The translations under genes were made by a program, and so were the position numbers. A stretch of DNA of 12,076 nt from Desulfobacterales bacterium (lineage in GTDB: Bacteria > Desulfobacterota > DSM-4660 > Desulfatiglandales > B25-G16): the NCBI GenBank assembly GCA_013375335.1, contig JABXJZ010000023.1, positions 1-12,076 of the forward strand, read 5' to 3'. The notes below the pieces were generated by a model that made no database searches, was not told where the DNA came from, and saw only the letters and a list, made by a program, of their open reading frames with translations. Shown here piece after piece: positions 1 through 6,593 of the stretch. The number at the start of each line of letters is the position of its first letter. The first letter of the stretch is position 1.

Positions 1-1028
1 CAGTGACAATTGTAGCAATGAAGGCCTTACCAATTGGTTTTGAACTGATCATGGAGCTGCACAGTTCCAGGCCCTTGAAATCATTCACTGTTCACTACAC
101 ACTGCTTGCGGATAAGAATGAACTGTTCCAGTCATTTTTCAGCATCTCGACCTCGGGTGATCCCGGTGACTGGAACCAGTATGACCTGCTGGATAAGGAT
201 CATGCGGAGATCTCCTGGGATCTCTCAGGGAGAAAGCAGATCTATGCCAGAAACATGACCCGGGAGCTGATATTCAACCTACGAACATATGTGGAGCGAG
301 ATCTAACCTGGCCCTGGTTAATTCTGGGTTTTGGCATTGCCACTCTATTGGGTATTGGCCATGCCTTTACCCCCGGCCATGGCAAATCCATCATGGCCGC
401 TTATCTGGTTGGAAGCCACGGACATATCAAGGATGCCGTCGTTATGGGTCTCACTACCACTGCAACGCACACCTTCAGCGTGGTTTTGCTGGGCCTTATT
501 ATTATGTTCTTTTCCCAATATATCCTCCCGTCCACTCTGTACCCGTTGATGGCTAGGGTTTCTGCCGTTTTGATTGTCATTGCTGGGTCGTATGTCTTCT
601 ATCGGCGTATCCTTGAAAGGTTACATGCTCACCCCAAAAGCCATGGGCTGAATAGCGATCACATCCGTGATCATACCCACGGCCATTCTCACCATTACCA
701 TCCCAAGGGGACGACAGGCCAGGCATTCTGGTTGGCATTTTCTGGTGGGTTAATTCCCTGCCCTTCGGCACTGGCCGTTCTTCTAGCAGGTGTCTCCATC
801 GGCAAGGCCGGATATGGGATCATAATGATCTTAGTCTTCTCGCTTGGCCTAGGAGGGGCCTTGGTCATAGTGGGGGTAGGGGTGTTGACATCTCGATCCC
901 TTCTCAATCGACTGGGAAGTGCCCGGACCTACCTAAGGCATTTGGATCTGGTGGGACCGGCGTTTATCGTCCTGGTAGGGATACTCTTTTTGATCCATGG
1001 GCCCTTTGGGTCCCTAAGCCTAGCGTAG
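1..1028 (+). CDS. NicO-family nickel/cobalt transporter, 5'-partial
   Basis: This is an integral membrane transporter for Ni2+ or Co2+ (NicO/RcnA/UreH type). The reading frame is open from base 3, where a GTG stands, but no ribosome site can be seen and the true start is probably upstream. Residue numbers count from that GTG. Residues 1-100 are mostly hydrophilic and look like an extracytoplasmic domain. About six membrane segments follow (near 103-119, 142-170, 180-200, 239-262, 268-292 and 312-334). The family signature HAFTPGHGK is at 120-128, with a further His at 156 in the next helix. A His-rich loop at about 208-236 is typical of RcnA-like proteins and probably binds metal. A GGLIPCPSA motif at 248-256 matches the second conserved half. 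Uptake and efflux cannot be told apart from this. The nicotinamidase gene starts 68 bases downstream in the same direction and may be co-transcribed. The family call is firm; the metal and direction are not. Confidence 0.85.
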   Translation, partial: VTIVAMKALPIGFELIMELHSSRPLKSFTVHYTLLADKNELFQSFFSISTSGDPGDWNQYDLLDKDHAEISWDLSGRKQIYARNMTRELIFNLRTYVERDLTWPWLILGFGIATLLGIGHAFTPGHGKSIMAAYLVGSHGHIKDAVVMGLTTTATHTFSVVLLGLIIMFFSQYILPSTLYPLMARVSAVLIVIAGSYVFYRRILERLHAHPKSHGLNSDHIRDHTHGHSHHYHPKGTTGQAFWLAFSGGLIPCPSALAVLLAGVSIGKAGYGIIMILVFSLGLGGALVIVGVGVLTSRSLLNRLGSARTYLRHLDLVGPAFIVLVGILFLIHGPFGSLSLA

Positions 1029-1082
1029 AAAGGGGGGATGGAGCTACGTAATGTGGTCTCAGCATGACACTTAAAAACTTAG

Positions 1083-1090
1083 AAAGGAGG
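1083..1090 (+). promoter_or_regulatory. Ribosome binding site deciding the nicotinamidase start
   Basis: AAAGGAGG lies 6 bases before the ATG at 1097. An in-frame ATG at 1064 has no comparable site. Starting at 1097 also places the Lys-Lys pair of a normal signal peptide directly after Met, so 1097 is preferred. Confidence 0.8.
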
Positions 1091-1096
1091 AAGGCC

Positions 1097-1801
1097 ATGA
1101 AAAAGCTTGGGCTAATGTTTTTGATTGCCGGTATGGCACTCATAGTAGGCACATCAGCAGTCACGGCAGGCAAGTGGGCAGTTGTTCTAGTGGACGTCCA
1201 GGGCGACTTCACTATATGGAAGAAGGGGTCCTTAGGGGTAGCAGGTTCGGATAAGGCCTACGTGAAGCAGGTAGAGGCAGCCGTAAGGGACTTGAAGAAA
1301 AAGGGCCTCGACATCTGTGCTACCCAAGATTGGCACCCCAAGAATCACCTTTCCTTTTACACCAATCACCCTGGGAAAAAGCCGTTTGAGGTTATCAAGC
1401 TCCACGGACAAGATCAGGTCCTGTGGCCCCCTCACTGCGTCCAGTGTACTGAGAATGCGAAGATCATGATTGATGAGTCCGTGTTCACGCTGGTAGCTCA
1501 AAAGGGAATGCTCATGGACTGGGACAGTTATTCTGGCTTTTATGTCGGTGGTGGAACGAAGACTGTCTTGGAAAGTGCCTTAAAAAAGCAGGGCATTGAC
1601 AAGCTGTTGATGTTTGGGATCGCCACCGATTACTGCGTAAAGAGCACAGCCGTTGATGGAGCTAAGCTGGGGTTCGAAGTCACTGTCGTTGAGGATCTTT
1701 GCCGGGGCGTGGACCCGAAGACAATCAAGAAGGCAATTGAAGACATGACCGCTGCAGGAGTCAGGGTAGTAGAAAAACTGGATGATGTTCGAATACGGTA
1801 G
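1097..1801 (+). CDS. Exported nicotinamidase (isochorismatase-like hydrolase)
   Basis: The predicted 234-residue protein hydrolyses nicotinamide to nicotinate and ammonia (PncA family). Residues 1-24 form a signal peptide: KK, then a hydrophobic stretch, then a likely cleavage after VTA. The enzyme would therefore act outside the cytoplasmic membrane, or be tethered to it if not cleaved. All key residues are present. The catalytic triad is Asp33 (in VDVQGDF), Lys136 (in QKG, followed by DSYSGF) and Cys180 (in GIATDYC). The metal ligands are Asp78 and His80 (in QDWHP) and His113 (in WPPHC). The family's usual length without a signal is about 180-215 residues, so the mature part is full-length. 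Most PncA proteins are cytoplasmic, so the signal peptide is the odd point. The gene follows the NicO gene and is convergent with the pncB-kptA-rnr cluster, which holds the next enzyme of nicotinate salvage. A related amidase activity on another small amide cannot be excluded. Confidence 0.85.
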   Translation: MKKLGLMFLIAGMALIVGTSAVTAGKWAVVLVDVQGDFTIWKKGSLGVAGSDKAYVKQVEAAVRDLKKKGLDICATQDWHPKNHLSFYTNHPGKKPFEVIKLHGQDQVLWPPHCVQCTENAKIMIDESVFTLVAQKGMLMDWDSYSGFYVGGGTKTVLESALKKQGIDKLLMFGIATDYCVKSTAVDGAKLGFEVTVVEDLCRGVDPKTIKKAIEDMTAAGVRVVEKLDDVRIR

Positions 1802-1826
1802 GTGCCCCTGCGAGAGGGAAAGCATG

Positions 1827-1857
1827 GGCCGGGCCTGATGGCCCGGCCTTATTTATT
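1827..1857 (+). terminator. Rho-independent terminator between convergent genes
   Basis: A perfect 9-bp stem, GGCCGGGCC at 1827-1835 and GGCCCGGCC at 1840-1848, has a TGAT loop and is followed by TTATTTATT on the + strand. It starts 26 bases after the nicotinamidase stop codon. The stop codon of the opposing RNB gene (1849-1851) abuts the stem. On the minus strand the stem is followed only by a mixed pyrimidine tract, so termination in that direction should be weaker. Confidence 0.85.
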
Positions 1858-3843
1858 GATTCGATCGGCCAGCTCAAGGATAAGCACGTCGTCCCAGGGA
1901 TCTGACTTTCTGACAACTACTGCTATCTCTTCCCCTTCTGACAACTCAAGACCACCTCTTGTTTGGAGGTCAGCAACGAAAAGAAAGTCAGTGAGTATTA
2001 TCAAATACTTGTACCTCACCTTTTGGAAGACAATGCCATTGAACCTCTCATTTATCCTTCCTGCAAGATATTTGAGTATCCAATACCTGACCTGGTTCCT
2101 CTTCATCAGATCGATACCCTTTAATGTCTGCTGTATCACCATGTTCAGTTCTCGAAGCCTTGATTCTGTATAAACAGGCCCTTCCTTGAGCAGGGCAGAA
2201 TGCATTTGCCTTTGCACAAGCAGGTCCAAATACCTTCTCAACGGGGAGGTTGCGTTGGTGTACACGTCCACCCCTAGACTATTGTGTGGCTGGGGTATGA
2301 TATCTACCAGAAGCGGCTCAAGTTTGCGCCTTTGCTGAAATACGTAATAGATATAGTGAGATTCGTCATGGGGTAACCTTTCTTGAGGTGGTTCTTGGCC
2401 CCTGTAGAGGATAGGCAGGGCCCTCTCGGAGGCGAATTTCGCTGCCAGCCAGTTATAGAGGATCATACATTCGGAGACAATGATCTTTGCAGGGGTGTCC
2501 GATTCTATAAGTCGAATCTGTATACCGCAGTTCTTGTCAAATTCGAAATGGATCTCCGGCAGGGGTATGAGCAATGCCCCGTTGACAACCCTCTTCCGTC
2601 TCAGGGTCTGGCTCAGCTGGTAGAGGGCGGAGAAGATTGGCTCATCAGCATACGCGGCGTTTACGTGCTCGTAAGTAAGCTGCCTCTCTACTCTTACGAT
2701 GCACGGTATAAAGCGATAGCCTTTGAGGTTCCAGTCCCCATCGAAATCCGCCAAGAGGGAAATAGCCAGCCTTATACAGCCCTTTACCAAGCTTAACGCA
2801 TTGTGAGAGACGCTTGAAGGGAACATGGGGATCTGATTCGCCGGAAGGTAGAGGGAACTCGCCTTACTGGAGGCCTCCGTGTCGAGGCATCCGCCAACCT
2901 CAATAAATGGGGCTACATCGGTAATGTGAACTCCAAGTCTATAGCCTCCTTTAAGAGGCTGCAGGCTTAATGCATCATCGTAATCCCTGGTAAATGGCCC
3001 ATCAATGGTAAAGATTGGCAGATCTGTCAAGTCTTCCCGACCAGAGAGGTCTACGTCCCTTTTCATGACCTCCTCTGCTTCTTTGAGGCATGGTTCACTG
3101 AAGTCAGTCCTTATCTTAAGCCTACGGAGGTCAAGATTCTCGTCTTCATGCCATACACCCAGCTTCACTAATAAGTGGCGTGCCTGACCTATATCCTTGA
3201 TTCCAGCCCGAGTGAACATCTCCCTGCCCAGGTTAAAATCAGGGGCATCCTTGCCATAAAGGGCGAGTTGGACGAGTATTTCAATAATGCGTTCCTTTAT
3301 GGGTGGATCCTCCCCATATCGATTATCGATCACGTCCTTAAGGAGGTTTGCTCCTCCAGTAATCTCCATTTCTCGTAGCTCAGCAGCTTCTCTGGCCCTT
3401 CTTATCTGCTCTACCTTTTCCGGACTGTTCGGGACAAAGTGGTCATCCTTCATCTTAAAATAGACCTTGTCAGCAAAAAGGGCCCTGACGAGCGCAGATA
3501 TGTGGTCATCGGTGGCGTCCTGGCCAAAGGAAAGCTGGGCAAGATATCTATAGGTAAATGCCTCCTCTTCCTCATACGTGAGTTCCCATAGATCTTCAAT
3601 GGGGACCTTTTTCATGTAATCAATGCGCCTATTCTGAGCCACTCTTAACTCCCTCAGTAATTCCTCCCTTGACCTGGAAATATCCAAGGTAGTAGATGAA
3701 ACGAGGAGGGCCCTCTTGGGAGAGATACTCACCTCATGGTTGGATAAGGTCAAGAGCTGCAACTTGCTTCCCCTGTCTTTCACACAGACAGATAGGATGA
3801 TCTCCCTCTGGTCGATGTATTCAATAATCCTTCCTTCAGACAT
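1849..3843 (-). CDS. RNase II/R-family 3'-5' exoribonuclease (RNB domain)
   Basis: This 664-residue protein should degrade single-stranded RNA processively from the 3' end, releasing nucleoside 5'-monophosphates, in the cytoplasm. Residues 1-50 look like a small beta-barrel domain, and about 80-150 match the acidic region common in plastid/cyanobacterial-type RNB proteins. The RNB catalytic core starts near 265. The four metal-binding aspartates are intact in IDGPFTRDYDDA (Asp281, Asp287, Asp289, Asp290), with the spacing of RNase II. The ECM...N segment (about 458-464) and the SPLRR motif (533-537, with the phosphate-contacting Arg) are also present. The C-terminal 60 residues may be a degenerate S1-like fold. 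The protein is shorter than E. coli RNase R (about 810) and lacks its basic tail. ATG start, with AGGGA 5 bases upstream. It is the last gene of a minus-strand cluster with pncB, kptA and a small membrane protein. Whether to call it RNase II or R is open. Confidence 0.9.
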   Translation of the reverse strand: MSEGRIIEYIDQREIILSVCVKDRGSKLQLLTLSNHEVSISPKRALLVSSTTLDISRSREELLRELRVAQNRRIDYMKKVPIEDLWELTYEEEEAFTYRYLAQLSFGQDATDDHISALVRALFADKVYFKMKDDHFVPNSPEKVEQIRRAREAAELREMEITGGANLLKDVIDNRYGEDPPIKERIIEILVQLALYGKDAPDFNLGREMFTRAGIKDIGQARHLLVKLGVWHEDENLDLRRLKIRTDFSEPCLKEAEEVMKRDVDLSGREDLTDLPIFTIDGPFTRDYDDALSLQPLKGGYRLGVHITDVAPFIEVGGCLDTEASSKASSLYLPANQIPMFPSSVSHNALSLVKGCIRLAISLLADFDGDWNLKGYRFIPCIVRVERQLTYEHVNAAYADEPIFSALYQLSQTLRRKRVVNGALLIPLPEIHFEFDKNCGIQIRLIESDTPAKIIVSECMILYNWLAAKFASERALPILYRGQEPPQERLPHDESHYIYYVFQQRRKLEPLLVDIIPQPHNSLGVDVYTNATSPLRRYLDLLVQRQMHSALLKEGPVYTESRLRELNMVIQQTLKGIDLMKRNQVRYWILKYLAGRINERFNGIVFQKVRYKYLIILTDFLFVADLQTRGGLELSEGEEIAVVVRKSDPWDDVLILELADRINK

Positions 3844-3924
3844 AAAAATCCCTGACTCACCTGAGGCAATGAGGAGATCTACTTCCCGGTTACAGCAAGA
3901 AGTTTGCTTAAAGATCCCGGGTTT

Positions 3925-4203
3925 TTACTTAGGGGAGGAAAACAAAGAGACAACAGCGAAAAGGAGAATAACAAAGCCCAGACTCGCATATATCCCTATC
4001 CCTACGATAGAGCCTTTCATAGCTTCAATTAAAAGCGTTCTATTGTGCAAATATCCGACATAGAAGATAAAGAAAAATGACAAGGAAAGACCAGCTCTTA
4101 TCCGATTAAGCAGGAGACAGAGAGATATTCCAGCAAGATAGCAGATAACTATATAGATGGGGACCCTAATTTCCACTGCGGATAATATACCCACCAAATT
4201 CAT
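3925..4203 (-). CDS. Small three-helix membrane protein, function unknown
   Basis: I do not recognise this 92-residue protein. It has three hydrophobic segments, near residues 13-33, 38-54 and 65-88, with short polar linkers and a short C-terminal tail. It has no cysteine or histidine motif suggesting catalysis. The case for a real gene is positional. An ATG at 4203 has AGAGGG 5 bases upstream, the start lies 23 bases after the kptA stop, and the frame fills most of the gap to the RNB gene in the same direction. It could be a small membrane subunit or anchor, but nothing in the sequence assigns a role. Confidence 0.6.
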   Translation of the reverse strand: MNLVGILSAVEIRVPIYIVICYLAGISLCLLLNRIRAGLSLSFFFIFYVGYLHNRTLLIEAMKGSIVGIGIYASLGFVILLFAVVSLFSSPK

Positions 4204-4226
4204 AGTGACCCTCTGCTCTTTCTTCT

Positions 4227-4997
4227 CTAATTTCCCAATACTCCCTCAAAGAGGTGTCTGTAGCCAGCCCTTTTTCCTTTTCTCCCTTTTCTCACCTCCT
4301 CCTTCCACCCGATCCTTTTTTTGGCCCTCTTTCGCCGTTTAAGATCAGGATCCCTTTCCGCTCTCAAGACAAAGGATCCAGGGGATATTTCCGTTCCTTT
4401 GTCCAAGGGCCTTTCCTTAGACGGCGGCTCCTTAGGCAAAGGAGGGCCACTAATAAAGTGGGCGGGAACCCTCTCTGCCAGATAGATCGCATCACCAAAG
4501 GGGAAAAACCTTATTCCATTCTCGGTCGCTGTTGCTGCGTTAATCTCTAAGATAATTGGCTTCTGATCGAGCCGACGTGCAATCCGGACTGCAAGATCTC
4601 TCTCTGTGGTCATCACCACATACTGTCTCGATCCAGGCAACAGGCCATCCCTCAGAATATACGGGTATGCCTTTCTCTTGACCCCAGTGAAGAGGATCTT
4701 CGGAGGAGAATGGATATCGTTCTCCTCGTCTACCAGACAAAAGGTCCGTTTGGTAGATCTGATCATTTTCCCTTCAATCTCGAAGATGCCGTTCCCATCA
4801 TTGGACAGGGCCTCTCTTACATGGGATTCCCGAACGTAGGCCATATGAGGTACCTCATGAATAGCCTTTAGAAACTCCTTAATGGGTACGTAGCCTTCTT
4901 TATCAGGGACAAGGCCAAATTCGTCCGGCCTGGTCCCTAACATGTAACTCATCAACCGACTTAGGGTAACTACCTTCCTTTTGTTTTTCGTGGTCAC
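4227..4997 (-). CDS. KptA/Tpt1-family RNA 2'-phosphotransferase homologue, active site altered
   Basis: KptA/Tpt1 enzymes move the 2'-phosphate of an RNA onto NAD+, releasing nicotinamide and ADP-ribose 1'',2''-cyclic phosphate. This 256-residue protein has the two-domain pattern. An N-terminal winged-helix part (about 11-86) includes RPDEFGLVPDKEGYVPIKEF. An ADP-ribosyltransferase-like part (about 95-185) includes PPKILFTG, the GLLPGSRQYVVMTT segment and IYLAERVP. Of the catalytic Arg-His-Arg-Arg tetrad, the usual LRH is LGT here (Gly21, Thr22), so the first two residues are missing. Arg80 (in IRS) and Arg141/142 remain. The usual QGHS is KRTF (83-86) and YHGT is FTGV. A Lys/Arg-rich extension (about 186-256) is not part of the core. 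The start is GTG with a stop codon directly before it and no clear ribosome site. Translation is probably coupled to pncB, which ends 16 bases upstream. Fold membership is fairly sure; phosphotransferase activity is doubtful. Confidence 0.8.
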   Translation of the reverse strand: MTTKNKRKVVTLSRLMSYMLGTRPDEFGLVPDKEGYVPIKEFLKAIHEVPHMAYVRESHVREALSNDGNGIFEIEGKMIRSTKRTFCLVDEENDIHSPPKILFTGVKRKAYPYILRDGLLPGSRQYVVMTTERDLAVRIARRLDQKPIILEINAATATENGIRFFPFGDAIYLAERVPAHFISGPPLPKEPPSKERPLDKGTEISPGSFVLRAERDPDLKRRKRAKKRIGWKEEVRKGRKGKRAGYRHLFEGVLGN

Positions 4998-5013
4998 TCA
5001 GTCTTTTACTGAT

Positions 5014-6171
5014 CTATAATTCCACCTTACTCAACTGCTGTGAAACGAATTCCCTGATCTGGGAAGGCTTCGGTAGGGACTGCTCCAGGTGCCCTTTGGA
5101 GAAAAATGGGACTAAGAGCTCCTCCTCAGTGCCTCCACAGGAACACCTTCCGGGCATTTCAGTCAGAGGACAAACCCTTGTCTTAAAGCACTCCTTGCAT
5201 CGAAACACCCTCTTCCTGCCCGACATCTTCCCCCTCTTGGCTACTGCCCGACCGTCTACCTCTATTATGTCCATGGAAAAGTCCACTACCGGTGCATTGC
5301 TTATTGTCGTTCCGATACCATACGCATCTGCTAGTTCATTGTACCTTTCAATATCCCTCTCGTCAATGCCACCACTGAGGAAAAGCTTTACCTCCTTGTA
5401 TCCCCTAAGATCAAGCTCCCATCTGACCTCTCTCATAATCTCCAGGAAATCTCCCCTTCTGCTCCGTGGTGTATCTAACCTTACAGCATAAAGCCTCTCA
5501 CCCAATTCACCAGCTACGTTAACCGCCTCTATCTTTTCGTCATTAAAGGTGTCTATCAGGCTTACCCTTCTCACCGTTGGTTCGATGACCTCATCAAATG
5601 CCCTTGTGGCCTTTACAGTATCGCCCATGATCAAGATGAGAGCGTGGGGCATTGTTCCTACTGGTTCTCTTTCAATGAGCTTGGCGCCAAGGCCAGCGGA
5701 TACACCGTCGCAGCCCCCTATATATGCGTTTCTCTCTATCAAGGGAGCTATTGTCGGGTGCATCCTGCGGGTGCCGAAACTTATAACCTCTTTCTTGCCG
5801 GCTGCCTTTTTACACCTGGCAGCCATGGTAGCAATGCCAGATGCCTGACATATGAGACCAAGGAGGGCTGTCTCATATTGGCCGAAGTCGAGATACTTCC
5901 CGCTGAGCTCCATTACCGGTTGTTTAGTGCCAAATATAGTACCCTCTCTCATCATCCTGACATCAACCGGGAGATCTTCTAGGACCTCAGCACATTCCTC
6001 AACCCCTGCGAATACCGCCCAGGACCAATTCGACCGAAGAACGTGCGCCACAAACTCCGCCCGAACATGCAGATCCACCCCCTTGGCCTCCAAGATCTTC
6101 TTGGTCCTCTCAAAATAGATGTCTGTCACGAGGCCTTCTTTTACGTCTTTCCAGGTGGCTGTGTGAAACAC
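5014..6171 (-). CDS. pncB: Nicotinate phosphoribosyltransferase (archaeal-type)
   Basis: This cytoplasmic enzyme joins nicotinate to PRPP to give nicotinate mononucleotide, the entry step of Preiss-Handler NAD salvage. The 385-residue protein has an N-terminal TDIYF segment (16-20) and a GTKQPVMEL-type beta domain (81-89). SFGTRRMHP (131-139) carries the conserved phosphoribosyltransferase His138. GGCDGVSAGLGAKL is at 152-165, and LDTPRSRRGD (232-241) and SGGID (266-270) contribute to the PRPP/phosphate site. A Cys-rich segment (Cys325, 328, 334, 343, 345) looks like the zinc-knuckle tail of the compact archaeal-type enzymes. The start is GTG, with GAGGTG 8 bases upstream and an in-frame stop just before. 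It heads a minus-strand cluster with kptA, a membrane protein and an RNB exonuclease, and is divergent from the TRAP genes. A nicotinamidase that would supply its substrate lies at the other end of the cluster. Quinolinate phosphoribosyltransferase is a distant paralogue but fits less well. Confidence 0.9.
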   Translation of the reverse strand: MFHTATWKDVKEGLVTDIYFERTKKILEAKGVDLHVRAEFVAHVLRSNWSWAVFAGVEECAEVLEDLPVDVRMMREGTIFGTKQPVMELSGKYLDFGQYETALLGLICQASGIATMAARCKKAAGKKEVISFGTRRMHPTIAPLIERNAYIGGCDGVSAGLGAKLIEREPVGTMPHALILIMGDTVKATRAFDEVIEPTVRRVSLIDTFNDEKIEAVNVAGELGERLYAVRLDTPRSRRGDFLEIMREVRWELDLRGYKEVKLFLSGGIDERDIERYNELADAYGIGTTISNAPVVDFSMDIIEVDGRAVAKRGKMSGRKRVFRCKECFKTRVCPLTEMPGRCSCGGTEEELLVPFFSKGHLEQSLPKPSQIREFVSQQLSKVEL

Positions 6172-6179
6172 GATTGGTT

Positions 6180-6185
6180 CACCTC
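6180..6185 (-). promoter_or_regulatory. Ribosome binding site for the GTG start of pncB
   Basis: On the minus strand GAGGTG lies 8 bases before the GTG codon at 6171. The in-frame TGA just upstream rules out an earlier start, so this site fixes the non-ATG start. Confidence 0.65.
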
Positions 6186-6258
6186 ACTCACAAAAGATAT
6201 GACGCACGGCTCTCAAGTCCATGCACTGAATTGGGATGACTACACGCTTGCGGGCTAC

Positions 6259-6287
6259 ATTTACCACATATTTTCGAAATTTTCCAA
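6259..6287 (-). promoter_or_regulatory. Candidate promoter for the pncB operon
   Basis: On the minus strand TTGGAA (6287-6282) and GTAAAT (6264-6259) are 17 bases apart and point toward pncB, about 90 bases upstream of its start. The boxes match the consensus only partly (4 of 6 and 3 of 6). The spacer contains the TTTCGAAA palindrome, which could be an operator. This is a weak call. Confidence 0.25.
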
Positions 6288-6358
6288 AGATAAATTTTCA
6301 CACCCTGCTGAGACTACCCGCAACCGGCATAGTAATGAGAGAATCGGATAAAATTCTA

Positions 6359-6385
6359 TTGACAGGGGCGACATTTGATTCTAAT
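6359..6385 (+). promoter_or_regulatory. Candidate promoter for the TRAP operon
   Basis: A perfect TTGACA at 6359-6364 is followed after 15 bases by TCTAAT (6380-6385, 5 of 6 matches to the -10 consensus). The spacer is at the short end of the usual range. Transcription from here would give a leader of about 200 bases before dctP. A second perfect TTGACA at 6506-6511 has only a poor -10 (GAGATT at 6529-6534). Confidence 0.35.
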
Positions 6386-6488
6386 TCTTGTTCCGAAGAT
6401 ATACACATAACTTCTTACTAGCTACCATATTACAGTCTCATGAAACAGCACATCTCATTCTTTTCACAATTAATATCGGCGATTACGG

Positions 6489-6501
6489 ATTTTCCGAAAA
6501 T
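6489..6501. promoter_or_regulatory. 13-base palindrome, possible operator
   Basis: ATTTTC-C-GAAAAT is a perfect inverted repeat around one central base. It ends 4 bases before the TTGACA at 6506-6511, where a repressor or activator could act on dctP transcription. The similar TTTCGAAA lies at 6272-6279. Short AT-rich palindromes arise by chance, so this is tentative. Confidence 0.3.
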
Positions 6502-6593
6502 TCAATTGACATAGTCATCTGTTGGAGGGAGATTTTACGCCCTTCTGGCAAGGGGTCTGTTTTGGCTAGGGTACTATTAAGAGGGGGATGGAG

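Larger units (their letters stand above)
6172..6593. other. AT-rich divergent intergenic region
   Basis: This stretch of about 420 bases separates pncB (minus) from dctP (plus). It is visibly richer in A and T than the flanking genes, and I see no convincing gene in it. It holds weak promoter candidates on both strands, a palindrome TTTCGAAA at 6272-6279, and a 13-base palindrome ATTTTC-C-GAAAAT at 6489-6501 just before a TTGACA box. TTCCGAA occurs at 6391-6397 and again inside that palindrome. A small hairpin, CCCTT/AAGGG, is at 6540-6554. I do not recognise a riboswitch. Confidence 0.6.

Noticed and set aside
1..1801. Link between a nickel transporter and nicotinate enzymes through nickel-pincer cofactor synthesis
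   Set aside because: That cofactor is made from nicotinate adenine dinucleotide by LarB, LarC and LarE, and none of these is present. Adjacency alone does not support it.
2383..2796. A 137-codon open frame on the + strand inside the RNB gene
   Set aside because: It lies wholly within a strongly supported gene on the other strand, has no family motif, and reads as an antisense shadow.
6546..6560. Possible sigma-54 promoter (TGGCAA with a downstream G-T) before dctP
   Set aside because: The required GG-N10-GC pattern is not met: the second element is GT, and the TTGCA half is missing.
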